A stretch of 64,000 nucleotides of DNA from Gammaproteobacteria bacterium (lineage in GTDB: Bacteria > Pseudomonadota > Gammaproteobacteria > Pseudomonadales > JAUIET01): positions 124,001 through 188,000 of the forward strand of contig JAUIET010000009.1 of assembly GCA_030429735.1 (NCBI GenBank). Direction: 5' to 3'. The notes beneath the pieces are model-generated. The model worked only from the letters and a program-made list of their open reading frames with translations. It did no database searches and was not told where the DNA came from. The position numbers and the translations under genes were made by a program. Below are positions 47,515 to 56,896 of the stretch, piece after piece (the stretch's first letter is position 1; every line of letters begins with the position of its first letter).

Positions 47515-47790
47515 ATGAAGAACGAAAACAGTCTGCGAAGAATAGGCGCTAATCAGCGTGGTCAGGGTATGACGGAATACATTGTTATTGTGGCGCTGAT
47601 CGCCATATCGGCGATCAGTGTATTCGCCTTATTCGGCGACACGGTTGAGAACCAAGTGGCGGGAATGGCTGCCGAGCTTGCCGGCGGTGATGGCGCCGGG
47701 GCGCAAGGCGCGGCTAACGCAGCTGCCGCTGCCGCTGCTGCGGACGCGGTCACGACCAATACACTCACCAACTATACCGGTAACAATTGA
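47515..47790 (+). CDS. flp: Flp family type IVb pilin
   Basis: 91 residues. A short basic leader ends in RG; cleavage after Gly16 leaves QGMTEYIVIVAL, with Glu at +5 and Tyr at +6, the Flp hallmark, followed by the hydrophobic helix to about residue 42. The C-terminal half is an Ala/Gly-rich low-complexity run (residues about 56-77) ending in a polar Thr/Asn tail, longer than in minimal Flp pilins. It is the major subunit candidate of the Tad pilus. TAGGAG precedes the ATG. Confidence 0.9.
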   Translation: MKNENSLRRIGANQRGQGMTEYIVIVALIAISAISVFALFGDTVENQVAGMAAELAGGDGAGAQGAANAAAAAAAADAVTTNTLTNYTGNN

Positions 47791-47941
47791 GCGTAGGCGT
47801 ACTCTCGGCTGGTTGCTTAGAACGCAGATAAGCGTTTTTATCGCTTGGTGCTCAATGCACATGCCTGCGCTTGTACTCCAAGCCAGCGTGGTATTGCGCC
47901 ACCGAAACACCAGCTGATTGCCCACGGCGGATGTGCTGCAC

Positions 47942-50500
47942 ATGACTTCGAAAGATCAATATCATTGTCGCCAAAAACAGAGCGCAAAAGGGCAGGCTCT
48001 GCCTGTTGGTTTAGCTCTCATTGTGATGGGCGCATTGGCCACCCTGGTATTGTTTAACACGGGTAAGCTGGCGACAGAAAAGTCCAATGCCGCCAACACT
48101 GCCGATGCAGCTGTGTACAGCGGCCTGGTTTGGCAGGCGCGCACTCTGAATTTTCAGGCTTATACCAACCGTGCAATGGTTGCCAATCAGGTGTCAATCG
48201 CACAGCTGGTGAGTATCGGCTCCTGGACCAACTATGGTCGGATAAGTGCACGTAACCTGGACTACGCCATCGGCTGGATACCCGTGGTTGCGCCATTTAC
48301 CAAGGCAGCACTGAACGTAATGACCCAGGTTGAGAATATTGTTCAGAATGCAGCTAAGGTGGCAATTCCGATCATCAACGCTATCAATAGTGTGCTGAGT
48401 GTCGCACAAGAGGCCGTATATAACGCTAGTTACGTGGTAACACCCGAGGTTGTCAGTAGCATCGTCAAATCCAATGATCCACGCTACCGTGCTTCATCCA
48501 CCTATGCGCTAGCCGCGCAGTCGCGAAATGCCGCGGCTTGGGAGGGCTTGAGTCAGCGCTACAGTGGTGACAGTGAAGAAATTCAGCGGAAAGTGGATGT
48601 CATCGAAAGCTCTAGAGATGCGTTTAGCACAAGCCGCAGCTGGAGCCGCATTAAACCATTGCCTTCTCGCATATACGTTACCCCGATCGACCGATTTCAA
48701 ATCATCAAGGAAGGTGGAACACGACTGGTGAGATCTGGCGACAGCTGGGAATGGAGGGGCAAAGACACTCTGTCTGTTCATTGGGATCATTTCAGTTGCT
48801 GGCGTTGTAAATGGCGGAGTCAGGAGCTACCAATGGGATGGGGGCAGAACTACGCCTATTCTGATTCGCAGTGTCCAGGTGGCGACTGTTCAAACTGGAT
48901 GAGAAGCAATCGGCGTGGTGAGCAACTGGCCGACCTTGAAGGCGAATCATTAGGAGATGTCTATAGCGGCGTAAAATCCCACCGCTCGTTAAAAGACCTT
49001 AGTGATAGAAGTCGAGATGTTCGAGTGACTCTGCACGTTGAGGTGGAGGTTGGCAATGGCGATATTCGAACGGCCGAGAAGATTAACCGGCTCGGCTCAG
49101 CAAGCCCACCCCAGGGTACCCTGGAAAGCGGACTGGAACCTGGCCTGTTTTACACAGACGACTATTACGCCGACGATGATATGGCGGCATTGAGCTCCGC
49201 AGAAGTGTATTTTGAGCGCCCGGTGTTGCAGGCAGCAGATCGGCTTCAGGTGGCCGGTGTTGGTGGAGTGCACGAGTATGCGAACCTGTTTAATCCGTAC
49301 TGGGATGTGCGGCTCATCGAGGTGTCTGAACAGGAAAGACAATTGGCATGGATAAGTCGAGACCCGGCAATGTCCGGGCAGGTGATCGCTAGTTTTGCCC
49401 GTAGAGCGGCCGCTGAGGGCCTGGCGAGAAACACAGAGTTGGCCAGCGAATACATCAATACAGCCACTCTTTCGAACGTTGCACGATACGCCAGCCTGGG
49501 CGACCGAGCAATAAACACTTTGAAGAGTGGAATACTGGAAAATGCCGTTAAAGATGAAGTATTAGGTGCGCTCCAGAATATCGCTACCAATGCCTTGTCC
49601 AGTTACGCATCGAGCTCGATTGGTGGAGAACTAAGCGGGTTTGCTGCAGACGCATTGGCTGACGGTGAACTGAATACTGATGACCTGACAAGTGCTGCAA
49701 GAGATGTACTGGGTGATCGCCTGGCAGACAGCCAGTTGGCAGAGGCGGTTGCCCTGGGTGAAGGCATTGCCGCAAATGCAGGCAATTTGCCAGATGTCCT
49801 GATTGCTCAGGCAGGTTTGGCTGATACAGCAGACCGGTTGAACGAGCAACTGAAAGCGCTTGGCAGTGAAATGGGTGAGGACATTATTGCTTCGCTGCAC
49901 GAGCAATTCTCAGCCGAGATTGAATTGAAGGAACAGTTGGAGTCACTTGGCAGTTCCCTGGAGATCGTTGGTGAAAACTTTGAGGCGCAAGTTAGTGAGA
50001 TATCCAATGAACTGCTTGCCGGTGCACAAGACAGCATCAATGCGCAGTTAGATGGTCTGGAGCAGGATTTCATAGACACTTACGGTGAAGCAATATCACT
50101 GGATCGTGATGAGATTCTCGATTCCTTCACAGGGCGATTCGACGATATCGCAGAGGGTTTAATAGGTGAGTCTTCCGAGGTAGTGCAAGCCACGGTTGAT
50201 GGGGTAAAGGATGCGATTTCCGAGCATTTTTCAAGTCTTGAGATTAATCCTGATACGGTGACTAACGGGCTTTATGAGCGAGCGAACGAATTTGTTGGTG
50301 AGCAAACCGCTGCTGCCCAGGCACAAGTCCAGACAGCACTGAACGAAGCAGGCGAGCTTATTGTTGAAGTGACGGATGAGCAGATAGAGGGGGCAATACA
50401 AGAAGCAAACGATACTGTGAACGAAATAATAGAGGACTACCGCATAGCGCCAGAAGAGCGACTGGGCGATGAACTCCGATTGCCGAGGTATGGTGGCTGA
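47942..50500 (+). CDS. TadG-like pilus assembly protein
   Basis: 852 residues from ATG 47942. A TadE/G-type N-terminus (KGQALPVGLALIVMGALATL) is followed by NTGKLATEKSNAANTADAAV, typical of TadG-like proteins. It lacks Glu at +5, so it may not be processed like a pilin. The middle (about 150-480) is a soluble periplasmic region. The last 300 residues are helical, acidic and Leu/Ala-rich with heptad-like spacing, suggesting a coiled coil. It probably links the pilus base or tip to the envelope. Confidence 0.75.
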   Translation: MTSKDQYHCRQKQSAKGQALPVGLALIVMGALATLVLFNTGKLATEKSNAANTADAAVYSGLVWQARTLNFQAYTNRAMVANQVSIAQLVSIGSWTNYGRISARNLDYAIGWIPVVAPFTKAALNVMTQVENIVQNAAKVAIPIINAINSVLSVAQEAVYNASYVVTPEVVSSIVKSNDPRYRASSTYALAAQSRNAAAWEGLSQRYSGDSEEIQRKVDVIESSRDAFSTSRSWSRIKPLPSRIYVTPIDRFQIIKEGGTRLVRSGDSWEWRGKDTLSVHWDHFSCWRCKWRSQELPMGWGQNYAYSDSQCPGGDCSNWMRSNRRGEQLADLEGESLGDVYSGVKSHRSLKDLSDRSRDVRVTLHVEVEVGNGDIRTAEKINRLGSASPPQGTLESGLEPGLFYTDDYYADDDMAALSSAEVYFERPVLQAADRLQVAGVGGVHEYANLFNPYWDVRLIEVSEQERQLAWISRDPAMSGQVIASFARRAAAEGLARNTELASEYINTATLSNVARYASLGDRAINTLKSGILENAVKDEVLGALQNIATNALSSYASSSIGGELSGFAADALADGELNTDDLTSAARDVLGDRLADSQLAEAVALGEGIAANAGNLPDVLIAQAGLADTADRLNEQLKALGSEMGEDIIASLHEQFSAEIELKEQLESLGSSLEIVGENFEAQVSEISNELLAGAQDSINAQLDGLEQDFIDTYGEAISLDRDEILDSFTGRFDDIAEGLIGESSEVVQATVDGVKDAISEHFSSLEINPDTVTNGLYERANEFVGEQTAAAQAQVQTALNEAGELIVEVTDEQIEGAIQEANDTVNEIIEDYRIAPEERLGDELRLPRYGG

Positions 50501-50501
50501 T

Positions 50502-51323
50502 ATGAACAACCCGATTATTCTTCACGCCAATCGGCAGACGGGTGGTGCCTTGGTGGAGTTTACTCTGGTGGCGGGCATCCTGGCACCGCTACTGATACTG
50601 ATGCCTACTCTTGCAAAGAACGCCGATGTATCGATGGCTACGTCGCAGGCTGCTCGATATGGCGCATGGGAACAAACGGTGATTGTTAAAGGGGGCGATG
50701 AATTGGCAACCGAGATTAATAATCGCTTTTACGCAAAAGCAGATATAGGTATCAGCTCTGCACCAGGTGCATTGTCTGGCGAGAACGTTCAACGACAATT
50801 CTGGGGCGGAGCAGGTATGTCCGATCGTTTATTCTCAGCCGGTGATGAAGGTATTGGTGTTGAGGTTAAAGAAAGCAGCCTGGGCGGCAAAGCAGGTGAG
50901 GTTGAATCGGCTATTCATAAGTTCGGTAGCGCCATTGGCTCTATTGTGCCTGGTTCGGAATGGGATCTTGGTGGCGGCAAGTTATACACGGTAGACGTCG
51001 GCCTGGAAATCAAGGATGACATTTTTATCAGCGAGGAGTCATCAGGTCTGGGTTGCGATGGTGTGCAAGCTGATGGAAAAGCGTGCGTGACTCAGCGTTC
51101 AGCGATATTGACAGACACCTGGGGCGCGCGAGGCCCCGCGCAAGTGGAGCGAAGAGTTCGTTCTCTGGTGCCAGCTGGTGCGTTGGAGCCCCTGGGCGAA
51201 GTGGTTGGCACGGTAGGCAAGGCCTTGCCTCTTTTTCAGGAGCTGGAATACCTGGATGGCGCGTTTGGTCTGGTAATGCCTGATGTTTTACCAGAAGACC
51301 GTTACGGCAAAGAAGAAAAATAG
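50502..51323 (+). CDS. TadE-like pseudopilin
   Basis: 273 residues. The N-terminal signal RQTGGALVEFTLVAGIL has Gly14 at the predicted cleavage site and Glu at +5, as in TadE pseudopilins. The hydrophobic segment spans about 20-38. The remainder is a periplasmic domain with two cysteines (GLGCDGVQADGKACV) that could form a disulfide. The ATG lies one base after the upstream stop; an in-frame ATG at 50490 is an alternative. Confidence 0.75.
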   Translation: MNNPIILHANRQTGGALVEFTLVAGILAPLLILMPTLAKNADVSMATSQAARYGAWEQTVIVKGGDELATEINNRFYAKADIGISSAPGALSGENVQRQFWGGAGMSDRLFSAGDEGIGVEVKESSLGGKAGEVESAIHKFGSAIGSIVPGSEWDLGGGKLYTVDVGLEIKDDIFISEESSGLGCDGVQADGKACVTQRSAILTDTWGARGPAQVERRVRSLVPAGALEPLGEVVGTVGKALPLFQELEYLDGAFGLVMPDVLPEDRYGKEEK

Positions 51324-51334
51324 AGGCCTAACGA

Positions 51335-52090
51335 ATGTATACAGCTGTCTCAGGAAAGATCCGCCCCGAATACGGGAAACGTGATTATTGCCACGATATC
51401 GAAAGGCCATTGGCGGTTTTCTTGCTGTTGGTTACTTTGGTTTCTGTGCCCGTTACAGCGTTTTCATTAGATATTCAGCACATTGAGCACCCGCCACTAA
51501 CGACTCTTAGCTGGGTTGGAGAACGCATCGAACACAATGGCATGCCCATGCAAATTCTGCAGCTGAATTCTGAGCTCAGTAAAGAAGAGCTGTTCGCGTT
51601 CTACAAAGATCTTTGGCAAGCCACGCACAGGCCTGATCAGCAAGCGGCGATTGAGCGCTCCGTTGGAGAGTGGCAAATCATTTCCACAATACTTGAGAAC
51701 CATAACGTTGTTGTACAGGTTAAACCGTCTTCGGTGGGCCTGGAAGGATTTATGTCTGCAACGCCTCTGGATCAGCAAGCTACCCAGAATGAGATCGCCC
51801 GTCATTTTCCGAGACAATGGGGGACTGAACTGGTTTCCAGCACCGAATCCAATGACGGCGGTGCGAAGGCAACAACACTGATACTCAGAAACAGCCACAC
51901 ACTTGAATCAAACCACGAATTTTATACGCGAACCATGCAAGCCAATGGCTGGACTTTGTCGCATCAGAATACTCAACTGGGTGGCAGTGTTTTATTTTTT
52001 GATAACGATGATGGCGCTGTTGAAATGGCGATTCGACGCGAAAGCAACAACACAGTTATTTTCGCGAACGTACGAGGGGAAGGCGTATGA
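51335..52090 (+). CDS. hypothetical exported protein of the tad locus
   Basis: 251 residues. A long basic N-region is followed by a signal or anchor segment (about 26-44, LAVFLLLVTLVSVPVTAFS). The mature part resembles a small two-lobe alpha/beta protein (LQLNSELSKEELFAFYKDLW; LESNHEFYTRTMQANGWTL, two similar repeats). No family recognised. GAGG precedes the ATG, and the stop overlaps the next gene (ATGA). Its place between pilin genes suggests a periplasmic assembly role. Confidence 0.65.
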   Translation: MYTAVSGKIRPEYGKRDYCHDIERPLAVFLLLVTLVSVPVTAFSLDIQHIEHPPLTTLSWVGERIEHNGMPMQILQLNSELSKEELFAFYKDLWQATHRPDQQAAIERSVGEWQIISTILENHNVVVQVKPSSVGLEGFMSATPLDQQATQNEIARHFPRQWGTELVSSTESNDGGAKATTLILRNSHTLESNHEFYTRTMQANGWTLSHQNTQLGGSVLFFDNDDGAVEMAIRRESNNTVIFANVRGEGV

Positions 52091-52305
52091 GCGCATACGC
52101 CATCTCCAGCTTGGTGGTCCATAGAGGAAAGCTGAGAAAGCGTCAGCGAGGATCAAGTTCTACCGAGTGGACTGCCGCCACACTGGTTCTACTCGCGGCC
52201 TTATTTGTACCTGCCGGGCCCGATGGCCAATCGGTAATGGGGTTCATGATGGAGTCGCTGCAGAACTTCCATAAACACACAACTTATGTTTATTCACTTC
52301 CTTAA
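52087..52305 (+). CDS. small pilin-like protein
   Basis: 72 residues. A basic leader (GKLRKRQRG) ends at Gly22, followed by SSSTEWTAATLVLLAALFVP with Glu at +5, then a short polar tail. This is a class III prepilin architecture, so it may be a minor Flp pilin. It overlaps the upstream gene by four bases and is followed by cpaB with AAGGAG. Confidence 0.65.
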   Translation: MSAYAISSLVVHRGKLRKRQRGSSSTEWTAATLVLLAALFVPAGPDGQSVMGFMMESLQNFHKHTTYVYSLP

Positions 52306-52316
52306 GGAGTACCGCG

Positions 52317-53159
52317 GTGAACGTAGCTGTTAAAGAGCCTGGAGAAAGTCTGGGCGTCAAGCTTAAAGGAAAGCGAAGAATCAATACCAATATGATAATG
52401 ATTTTGGTGTCTTTGTTGCTGGGTGCAGCAGCCGTCTATTTTTCAAGGAATTTTATTGAAAGCCAGGTCGATTATTACAAATCTCAATTAGAAAAAACCG
52501 AGCCCATGACCAAAGTGGTTGTGCCAAAATCTGATTTAAGACAGGGGCAGATTGTAACTGCAGCGGATCTAGCCATTCGCGAAGTACCTGCCCGTTTCGC
52601 CCACGATAACTCAGTTGGTGAAGCCAATTTTCAAAATGCCATTGGTCAGCGCTTGCGCACCGACATTACCGAAGGTAAGGCTCTGCTATGGGCGCATTTG
52701 GAAGGGGGAGATAAAGGCACATTTTCAAATACATTGTTAGAGGGTAATCGGGCTTTGACCGTACCGGTGGACGAGATCAACTCCATTTCCGGCTTTCTTC
52801 AACCCAGTGACAATATCGACCTGTTTCTTACCGATCGCCGCGGCGGCGAGAAACAAATTTATCCGATCATGCAGAACTTGCATGTACTCGCAACTGGCGT
52901 GAAAACAGAAGTAGACAAAACCGGCAAGCCTACTGGCAGAACCTATAACACGATTACCGTTCAGGTAACCCCCACGGATGCAAAGCGAATCGTGCTCGCG
53001 CAGAGTGTGGGCAAGCTGACAGCCACTTTGCGTAACCCGGATGACAACGCACCAATTGATACGTCAACTTTAACAGCTTCGCAACTTCGTGGTGTGCTGC
53101 CACCACCTCCAGCAAAACCGCGCCGCCGTGGAATAGAGTTCATCATCGGTGGTCAGTAG
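52317..53159 (+). CDS. cpaB: Flp pilus assembly protein CpaB/RcpC
   Basis: 280 residues, GTG start with AAGGAG upstream. One N-terminal membrane segment (about 24-42), an SAF domain (VVVPKSDLRQGQIVTAADLAIREVPA, about 64-90) and the RcpC domain (LTVPVDEINSISGFLQPSDNIDL onward). The C-terminus is Pro-rich and basic (PPPPAKPRRRG). It works with the CpaC secretin at the outer membrane/periplasm. Confidence 0.92.
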   Translation: MNVAVKEPGESLGVKLKGKRRINTNMIMILVSLLLGAAAVYFSRNFIESQVDYYKSQLEKTEPMTKVVVPKSDLRQGQIVTAADLAIREVPARFAHDNSVGEANFQNAIGQRLRTDITEGKALLWAHLEGGDKGTFSNTLLEGNRALTVPVDEINSISGFLQPSDNIDLFLTDRRGGEKQIYPIMQNLHVLATGVKTEVDKTGKPTGRTYNTITVQVTPTDAKRIVLAQSVGKLTATLRNPDDNAPIDTSTLTASQLRGVLPPPPAKPRRRGIEFIIGGQ

Positions 53160-53198
53160 AAATCCATTTAACAATAAAACAAGCATAAGGAAGTCACA

Positions 53199-54344
53199 AT
53201 GCTCAGGTTATTTATCAAAAAAACAACGATTTTCTGCACACTGATTCTCGCGTGTTCCCCTTTCTTTTCTTCGCTTTCAGCAAAGGAAGTGATCAACATA
53301 GATATGTTTGTTGGCGAGGTGCGTTCGCTGGGCGCCAAGTCTGTCAACAGAGTAGCGGTAGGCGCGGGAAGCGTGCTGCGCGCAGAAGTTGTATCTGGAG
53401 GGGAGTTATTGGTGATTGCCGAAGGTAAGGGCAGCTCCTTTCTAAACCTCTGGTACAAAGACGGCACCAAGGCAAGCTACAACGTGCGTGTGACCGAGAA
53501 CGATCCACAACAGCGCGTTCAAATGCAGGACATGATTCGCATCAAGGTTCAGTTGGTTGAGGTGCGCAAATCTGCTTCTCGTAATCTGGGCATAAACTGG
53601 GGCGACTTTGCCCAGGGGCCTACTTATGGTGTGGTGGGTGATTTTAACACCAATAATTTCTTTAGAGGGTTTCCGGGTTTGGGCGATGGCACGAACCTGC
53701 CGTTGAACGTGGAGCCCTTCTCTAGTTACTTCGGCATAGCAAGCGGTGTTACTTCCACGCTGAACTTTCTGTCGACTCGCGGCGATGCCATGACCGTGGC
53801 AGAACCTACGCTGACTTGTGTTAATGGTGGCAGCGCGAAGTTTCTCGCTGGCGGGGAAATTCCCTATACAACCGTCAGTGCAAATGGCCAGGTAAATGTG
53901 GAATTCAAGGAGTACGGTGTAAAGCTCGACATTTTTCCTCGGGCCAGTAAAGAAGGCAATATTTATACGCGACTTAAAACCGAAATCAGTGAGCCTGATT
54001 TGTCGATCGAGGTGCTCGGCGCGCCGGCTCTTCGTTCACGTAAAACTGAGAGCCAGCTGAATGTTCGTGATGGAGAGACAATCGTTATTTCGGGCCTGCT
54101 CAGTTCGGAATCAACCAATGACACGGACGCTGTGCCTGGCTTGGGTGCCATTCCCTTGCTAGGAAGATTGTTCTCCAGCGAAGAGATTGAAAGCAATATT
54201 CGTGAGCTGGTGGTGTTTGTCACACCTGAGGTGGTAACCGCGGAATCGATTGCTGGCACCAGCGCCCAGTCTGCACTGTACCAGGACAGTCGCAATCGCC
54301 TGCAGACGCTTGGCAAGAAACTCAAATACAGCATTATGGAATAA
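53199..54344 (+). CDS. cpaC: type II/III secretion system secretin CpaC/RcpA
   Basis: 381 residues with a signal peptide (about 1-28). An N-terminal BON-like/pilus assembly domain (MFVGEVRSLGAKSVNRVAVG) precedes the secretin core: VQLVEVRKSASRNLGINW, VAEPTLTCVNGGSAKFLAGG and SGLLSSESTNDTDAVPGLGAIPLLGRLF. It forms the outer-membrane channel of the Tad machine. The length is shorter than many CpaC proteins (about 400-600), mainly at the ends. Confidence 0.93.
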   Translation: MLRLFIKKTTIFCTLILACSPFFSSLSAKEVINIDMFVGEVRSLGAKSVNRVAVGAGSVLRAEVVSGGELLVIAEGKGSSFLNLWYKDGTKASYNVRVTENDPQQRVQMQDMIRIKVQLVEVRKSASRNLGINWGDFAQGPTYGVVGDFNTNNFFRGFPGLGDGTNLPLNVEPFSSYFGIASGVTSTLNFLSTRGDAMTVAEPTLTCVNGGSAKFLAGGEIPYTTVSANGQVNVEFKEYGVKLDIFPRASKEGNIYTRLKTEISEPDLSIEVLGAPALRSRKTESQLNVRDGETIVISGLLSSESTNDTDAVPGLGAIPLLGRLFSSEEIESNIRELVVFVTPEVVTAESIAGTSAQSALYQDSRNRLQTLGKKLKYSIME

Positions 54345-54347
54345 GCT

Positions 54348-56042
54348 ATGTTCGAGTTAGCGTATCAACAGGAAGGTGGCCGTCGCCGCTCTGTCACAAT
54401 AAAAACTGATCGATGCACAATCGGCAGTGGCCGACAGAATGACATTGTTATTAAGAGTCGGAAAATCTCACGCCGTCACGCGGTAATGTTCCGAGATGAG
54501 GGCAGAATTCAGGTAGAAGATCTGGGCAGTATGAGTGGCACCTGGGTTAACAGGGAACGCGTGATTAACTCGGGCCCTTTGGGTACTGAGGACGAAATCA
54601 CGATAGGTAATACCCGCTTCTGGCTTGCAAGAATGGATGCACAGGAACAGGAGCCCGCTAAATCGCGTGTACTTACGCAAGTCGCGAAGCCAACAAAAAC
54701 AGCCAGCCAGATAAATTCGAACGCGCATGATGTTGAGCCTACAACGCAGGCGCCGTTGGTTTCTGGGGAGATGAGTTACTGGGGGAAAATCCTGCACGAA
54801 CGGTTGATCTCTGAGATGGACCTGCGACGAAAAGACGTATCCAACATGTCTGATCAACAATTGCGCGTTGAGGCTGAGACCTTGCTTGATCCGATATTGG
54901 ATTTGCTCAGTGAAGAATTTCCCCATTCGGTAGATACTGCTGTTTTACGCAAGAACGTACTTGATGAAGCCGTTGGCCTGGGGCCGCTTGAATACTTTCT
55001 TGATGATGAAGACGTTACCGAAATTATGGTGAACAATCATCAGGAAGTGTTTATTGAAAGAGCAGGCAAGCTTACCAACAGTGGCCACAGTTTCTCTAGC
55101 GATCAAGCTGTTCTGTCTGTGATCGAGCGAATCATTACGCCCATTGGACGCCGAATTGACGAAAGCAGTCCTATGGTTGATGCGCGTTTGAAAGACGGCT
55201 CCCGAGTCAACGCCATCATTCCACCATTGGCTCTCAAGGGACCAAGCATAACCATTCGAAAGTTCGCACAGAACAGATTGCGTTTTAATGATCTGATTGA
55301 GTACGGCTCTGTTAACCAGTTGATGGTGGATTTTCTTCGCATATGTGTGGAACAGCGCAAGAACATTGTGGTGTCAGGTGGCACAGGGTCAGGTAAAACT
55401 ACCCTGCTCAATGTGCTGTCAAACTTTATTCCCGATAACGAGCGGATTATCACGGTAGAAGATGCCGCTGAACTGCGGCTGCATCAACCCAACCTGGTGT
55501 CGCTGGAAGCTCGACCTTCGAATTCAGAGGGTAAGGGGGCGGTTAGCATCAGAGAGTTGGTGAAGAATACGCTCAGGATGCGGCCCGACCGAATTGTTGT
55601 CGGTGAGTGTCGCGGCGGTGAAGCCCTGGATATGTTGCAGGCCATGAACACCGGGCACGATGGTTCACTGACAACCGCACATGCCAACAGTCCGCGTGAT
55701 GCCTTGGCACGCTTGGAAACCATGGTGTTAATGGCGGGTATGGATTTGCCGATTTCGGCAATTCGCGAGCAAGTGGCCTCGGCGGTTAATGTGATTGTGC
55801 AACAAACCCGCTTTCCCTGCGGTAGCCGCAAGATAGTAAAGATCACTGAAGTAGTCGGCATAGAACACAACACTATTCAGCTTCAAGATATTTTTGTGTT
55901 TCGACAAAGTGGCCGGGATGAGAGCGGCAAAGTTATCGGCCATTTCGAAGCGACCGGATTTATTCCTGCGTTCTACGAAGAGCTAGGCGAAATAGGGTTG
56001 GACGTAGACCTTAGTATTTTCAGAAAGACGGCGGAGCGTTGA
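54348..56042 (+). CDS. cpaF: FHA domain-CpaF/TadA secretion ATPase fusion
   Basis: 564 residues. An N-terminal FHA domain (about 18-95; CTIGSGRQNDIVIKSRKISRRH and SGTWVNRERV) precedes a linker and a full CpaF ATPase: VTEIMVNNHQEVFIE, Walker A GGTGSGKTT (344-352), the Asp/His boxes of VGECRGGEALDMLQAMNTGH, and TTAHANSPRDALARLE. It powers pilus assembly. FHA domains bind phosphothreonine, so activity or partner choice may depend on a Ser/Thr kinase. Standard Tad ATPases lack the FHA part. Confidence 0.93.
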   Translation: MFELAYQQEGGRRRSVTIKTDRCTIGSGRQNDIVIKSRKISRRHAVMFRDEGRIQVEDLGSMSGTWVNRERVINSGPLGTEDEITIGNTRFWLARMDAQEQEPAKSRVLTQVAKPTKTASQINSNAHDVEPTTQAPLVSGEMSYWGKILHERLISEMDLRRKDVSNMSDQQLRVEAETLLDPILDLLSEEFPHSVDTAVLRKNVLDEAVGLGPLEYFLDDEDVTEIMVNNHQEVFIERAGKLTNSGHSFSSDQAVLSVIERIITPIGRRIDESSPMVDARLKDGSRVNAIIPPLALKGPSITIRKFAQNRLRFNDLIEYGSVNQLMVDFLRICVEQRKNIVVSGGTGSGKTTLLNVLSNFIPDNERIITVEDAAELRLHQPNLVSLEARPSNSEGKGAVSIRELVKNTLRMRPDRIVVGECRGGEALDMLQAMNTGHDGSLTTAHANSPRDALARLETMVLMAGMDLPISAIREQVASAVNVIVQQTRFPCGSRKIVKITEVVGIEHNTIQLQDIFVFRQSGRDESGKVIGHFEATGFIPAFYEELGEIGLDVDLSIFRKTAER

Positions 56043-56044
56043 GT

Positions 56045-56893
56045 ATGGGTATCAACACGCTGCTGATCTTACTGTTTGTGGCTTTGACAATCTGTCTATG
56101 GACAATTCTGAGGTTCAGTTTACACGGTTACGGTCGCTACGAGGCCGAATTTACCGAACACGCGGAAGACAGCTTCGAACAACTTTTCCTGTTCATGGAC
56201 ACCCGCAAGGTGTTCCTGGTCAACATTGCCTTGCTGTTAGTGTTGCCACTGTTTGTGTGGATGGTTTCCGGTTCCCTGTTCTATGTGGCCATCATAGTTG
56301 CCTTGATATTTTTATTGCCCAAGTTCGTAGTGAACCTGATGAAGGCCCGCCGAACCGCATTAATCAACGCGGCGTTACCCGACGTATTGGCCCAGCTAGC
56401 AGGTGCTATGCGGGCAGGTTCAACCTTTCTAAACGCTGTAGAAACGATGGTGGAAGAGACCAGTGGGCCAATCAGTCAGGAATTTTCCCTGATGCTGCGT
56501 GAACAGCGCATGGGGCGCACATTGGATGAGTCGCTGGATAACCTTGCTGAACGCGTTGCGAGCGAGGAGATGGACTTAATGATCACCGCTGCCCAAATTT
56601 CCAGGGAACTTGGTGGCAATCTATCCGATATTTTTCAACGGCTGTCTGTATCGCTTCGTCGCAAGCAGGAAATGGAAGGGAAAATCAGGGCGCTCACTTC
56701 GCAGGGGAAGATGCAGGGCTGGGTGGTATCGGCACTACCATTTTTAATTATATTCGCGCTTATGTTTCTCGAGCCTGAAATCATGCGCCCGATTTTCAGT
56801 ACCTTACTGGGTTGGGGGTTTCTCGCGGTAATCGTGTTGCTTGAGCTATGCGGGGCGCTAATGATCCGCAAGATAGTCAATATAGATGTGTAG
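56045..56893 (+). CDS. tadB: Tad inner-membrane platform protein TadB
   Basis: 282 residues. Membrane segments at about 5-25, 55-75, 80-98, 235-253 and 256-276 surround a GspF-type cytoplasmic domain with ALPDVLAQLAGAMRAGSTF and MLREQRMGRTLDESLDNLAER. The ATG at 56045 follows the cpaF stop by two bases; an overlapping TTG is a weaker alternative. Confidence 0.92.
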   Translation: MGINTLLILLFVALTICLWTILRFSLHGYGRYEAEFTEHAEDSFEQLFLFMDTRKVFLVNIALLLVLPLFVWMVSGSLFYVAIIVALIFLLPKFVVNLMKARRTALINAALPDVLAQLAGAMRAGSTFLNAVETMVEETSGPISQEFSLMLREQRMGRTLDESLDNLAERVASEEMDLMITAAQISRELGGNLSDIFQRLSVSLRRKQEMEGKIRALTSQGKMQGWVVSALPFLIIFALMFLEPEIMRPIFSTLLGWGFLAVIVLLELCGALMIRKIVNIDV

Positions 56894-56896
56894 TGT

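Noticed and set aside
47331-47516. 61-codon minus-strand open frame before flp
   Set aside because: It has no ribosome site and ends inside the flp leader; the plus-strand frame with a membrane segment is the better, though still weak, candidate.
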